Positions 23,573 to 23,671 of a stretch of 23,671 nucleotides of DNA are shown here, piece by piece. Under the pieces are notes generated by a model that did no database searches, was not told the DNA's origin, and worked only from the letters and a program-made list of their open reading frames with translations. Position 1 is the stretch's first letter. Each line of letters begins with the position of its first letter. The stretch comes from JAIRQX01 sp031556255 (GTDB taxonomy: Bacteria > Chrysiogenota > Deferribacteres > Deferribacterales > JAISNW01): NCBI GenBank assembly GCA_031556255.1, contig JAVBTI010000169.1, positions 1 to 23,671 on the forward strand, given 5' to 3'. The translations under genes and the position numbers were made by a program.

Positions 23573-23671
23573 ATGAACAAATACCCCCAAACAGAGATGA
23601 AGCAGTGTCCCTCATGTGGTGCGACAGACGCTCAGGTACTTAATGGCCGTAACCGTTCAGGCACTCAGAAA
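23573..23671 (+). CDS. IS1-like InsA-type transposase protein, N-terminal part
   Basis: The first 33 codons of a gene that runs off the window. CPSCGATDAQVLNGRNRSG (12-30) matches the zinc-finger start of IS1-family InsA proteins (CPSCxATDxxxxNG in E. coli IS1) and related short transposase N-termini. The start ATG is at 23573-23575; an in-frame second Met lies at residue 9. There is no strong ribosome site. If InsA, a second frame (InsB) with the DDE catalytic domain should follow by frameshift outside the window. IS1595-type proteins share a similar zinc ribbon, so the family is not certain. Confidence 0.6.
   Translation, partial: MNKYPQTEMKQCPSCGATDAQVLNGRNRSGTQK

Larger units (their letters stand above)
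23530..23671 (+). mobile_element. Left part of a probable IS1-like insertion sequence
   Basis: The transposase start and a promoter at 23537-23565 begin about 20 bases after the permease stop. The boundary near 23530 is a guess, because the right end, its inverted repeat and the target duplication are outside the window. Confidence 0.4.

Overview
The window is ordinary Gram-negative chromosome of medium GC content, with lipoproteins, exported proteins, an RpoD of the sigma-70 type and a non-mevalonate isoprenoid pathway. The set of genes (a transmembrane chemoreceptor with PilZ, a NapH-like iron-sulfur protein, ApbE, a DUF2834 protein, a TrpX-like binding protein) would fit an anaerobic or microaerophilic motile bacterium such as a member of the Deferribacterota. 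That placement is inference from gene content and is weak.

Layout. 1-282 is the 3' end of a YibE/F-type membrane protein. 377-1890 holds two genes that face each other, an exported phosphatase-like gene (+) and an acyl-CoA ligase (-). Both have lost their 3' halves and are joined within about 10 bp of shared sequence. 2063-3640 is a PilZ-bearing chemoreceptor. 3641-4608 is a decayed accessory stretch: a frameshifted gene remnant, a DUF2834 membrane protein, a short tandem repeat and a REP/IS-like scar. 4609-7170 (-) is an operon of a long-chain prenyl diphosphate synthase, an ApbE flavin transferase and a Maf pyrophosphatase. 7310-7444 is a row of six hairpins with six-base loops, four of them of the form ANGGAY, directly ahead of a DinB-like gene (7466-7936). 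8013-8669 encodes an unknown exported protein whose start codon lies inside a 14-bp perfect inverted repeat. clpB (-) and dnaG-rpoD (+) diverge from 11478-11666. 15530-16141 is a small membrane 4Fe-4S protein. 16258-17199 (-) is an orphan TrpX-like binding lipoprotein with its own promoter. 17401-20414 (-) is the tightly packed operon xseB-ispA-dxs. 20559-23511 (+) is a translationally coupled membrane-fusion protein, ABC ATPase and ABC-2 permease operon. An IS1-like transposase gene starts at 23573 and runs off the end.

How the genes work together. Dxs makes the first committed precursor of isoprenoids, IspA makes farnesyl diphosphate, and the second prenyl synthase (6193-7170) elongates it, probably for the quinone side chain. 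The residue five places before the first Asp-rich motif is Tyr in one and Ala in the other, which supports the short-chain versus long-chain split. dnaG and rpoD form the familiar macromolecular synthesis pair. The MFP-ABC-permease trio is a YbhGFSR/DrrAB-like exporter with only one permease.

The observation I consider most worth following is the hairpin array at 7310-7444, which resembles the TwoAYGGAY RNA motif and CsrA/RsmA-binding loops. Next are the start-codon hairpin at 7977-8021 and the chimeric junction at 577-586. I see no tRNA, rRNA, CRISPR array or prophage, and no convincing new multi-gene defence system.
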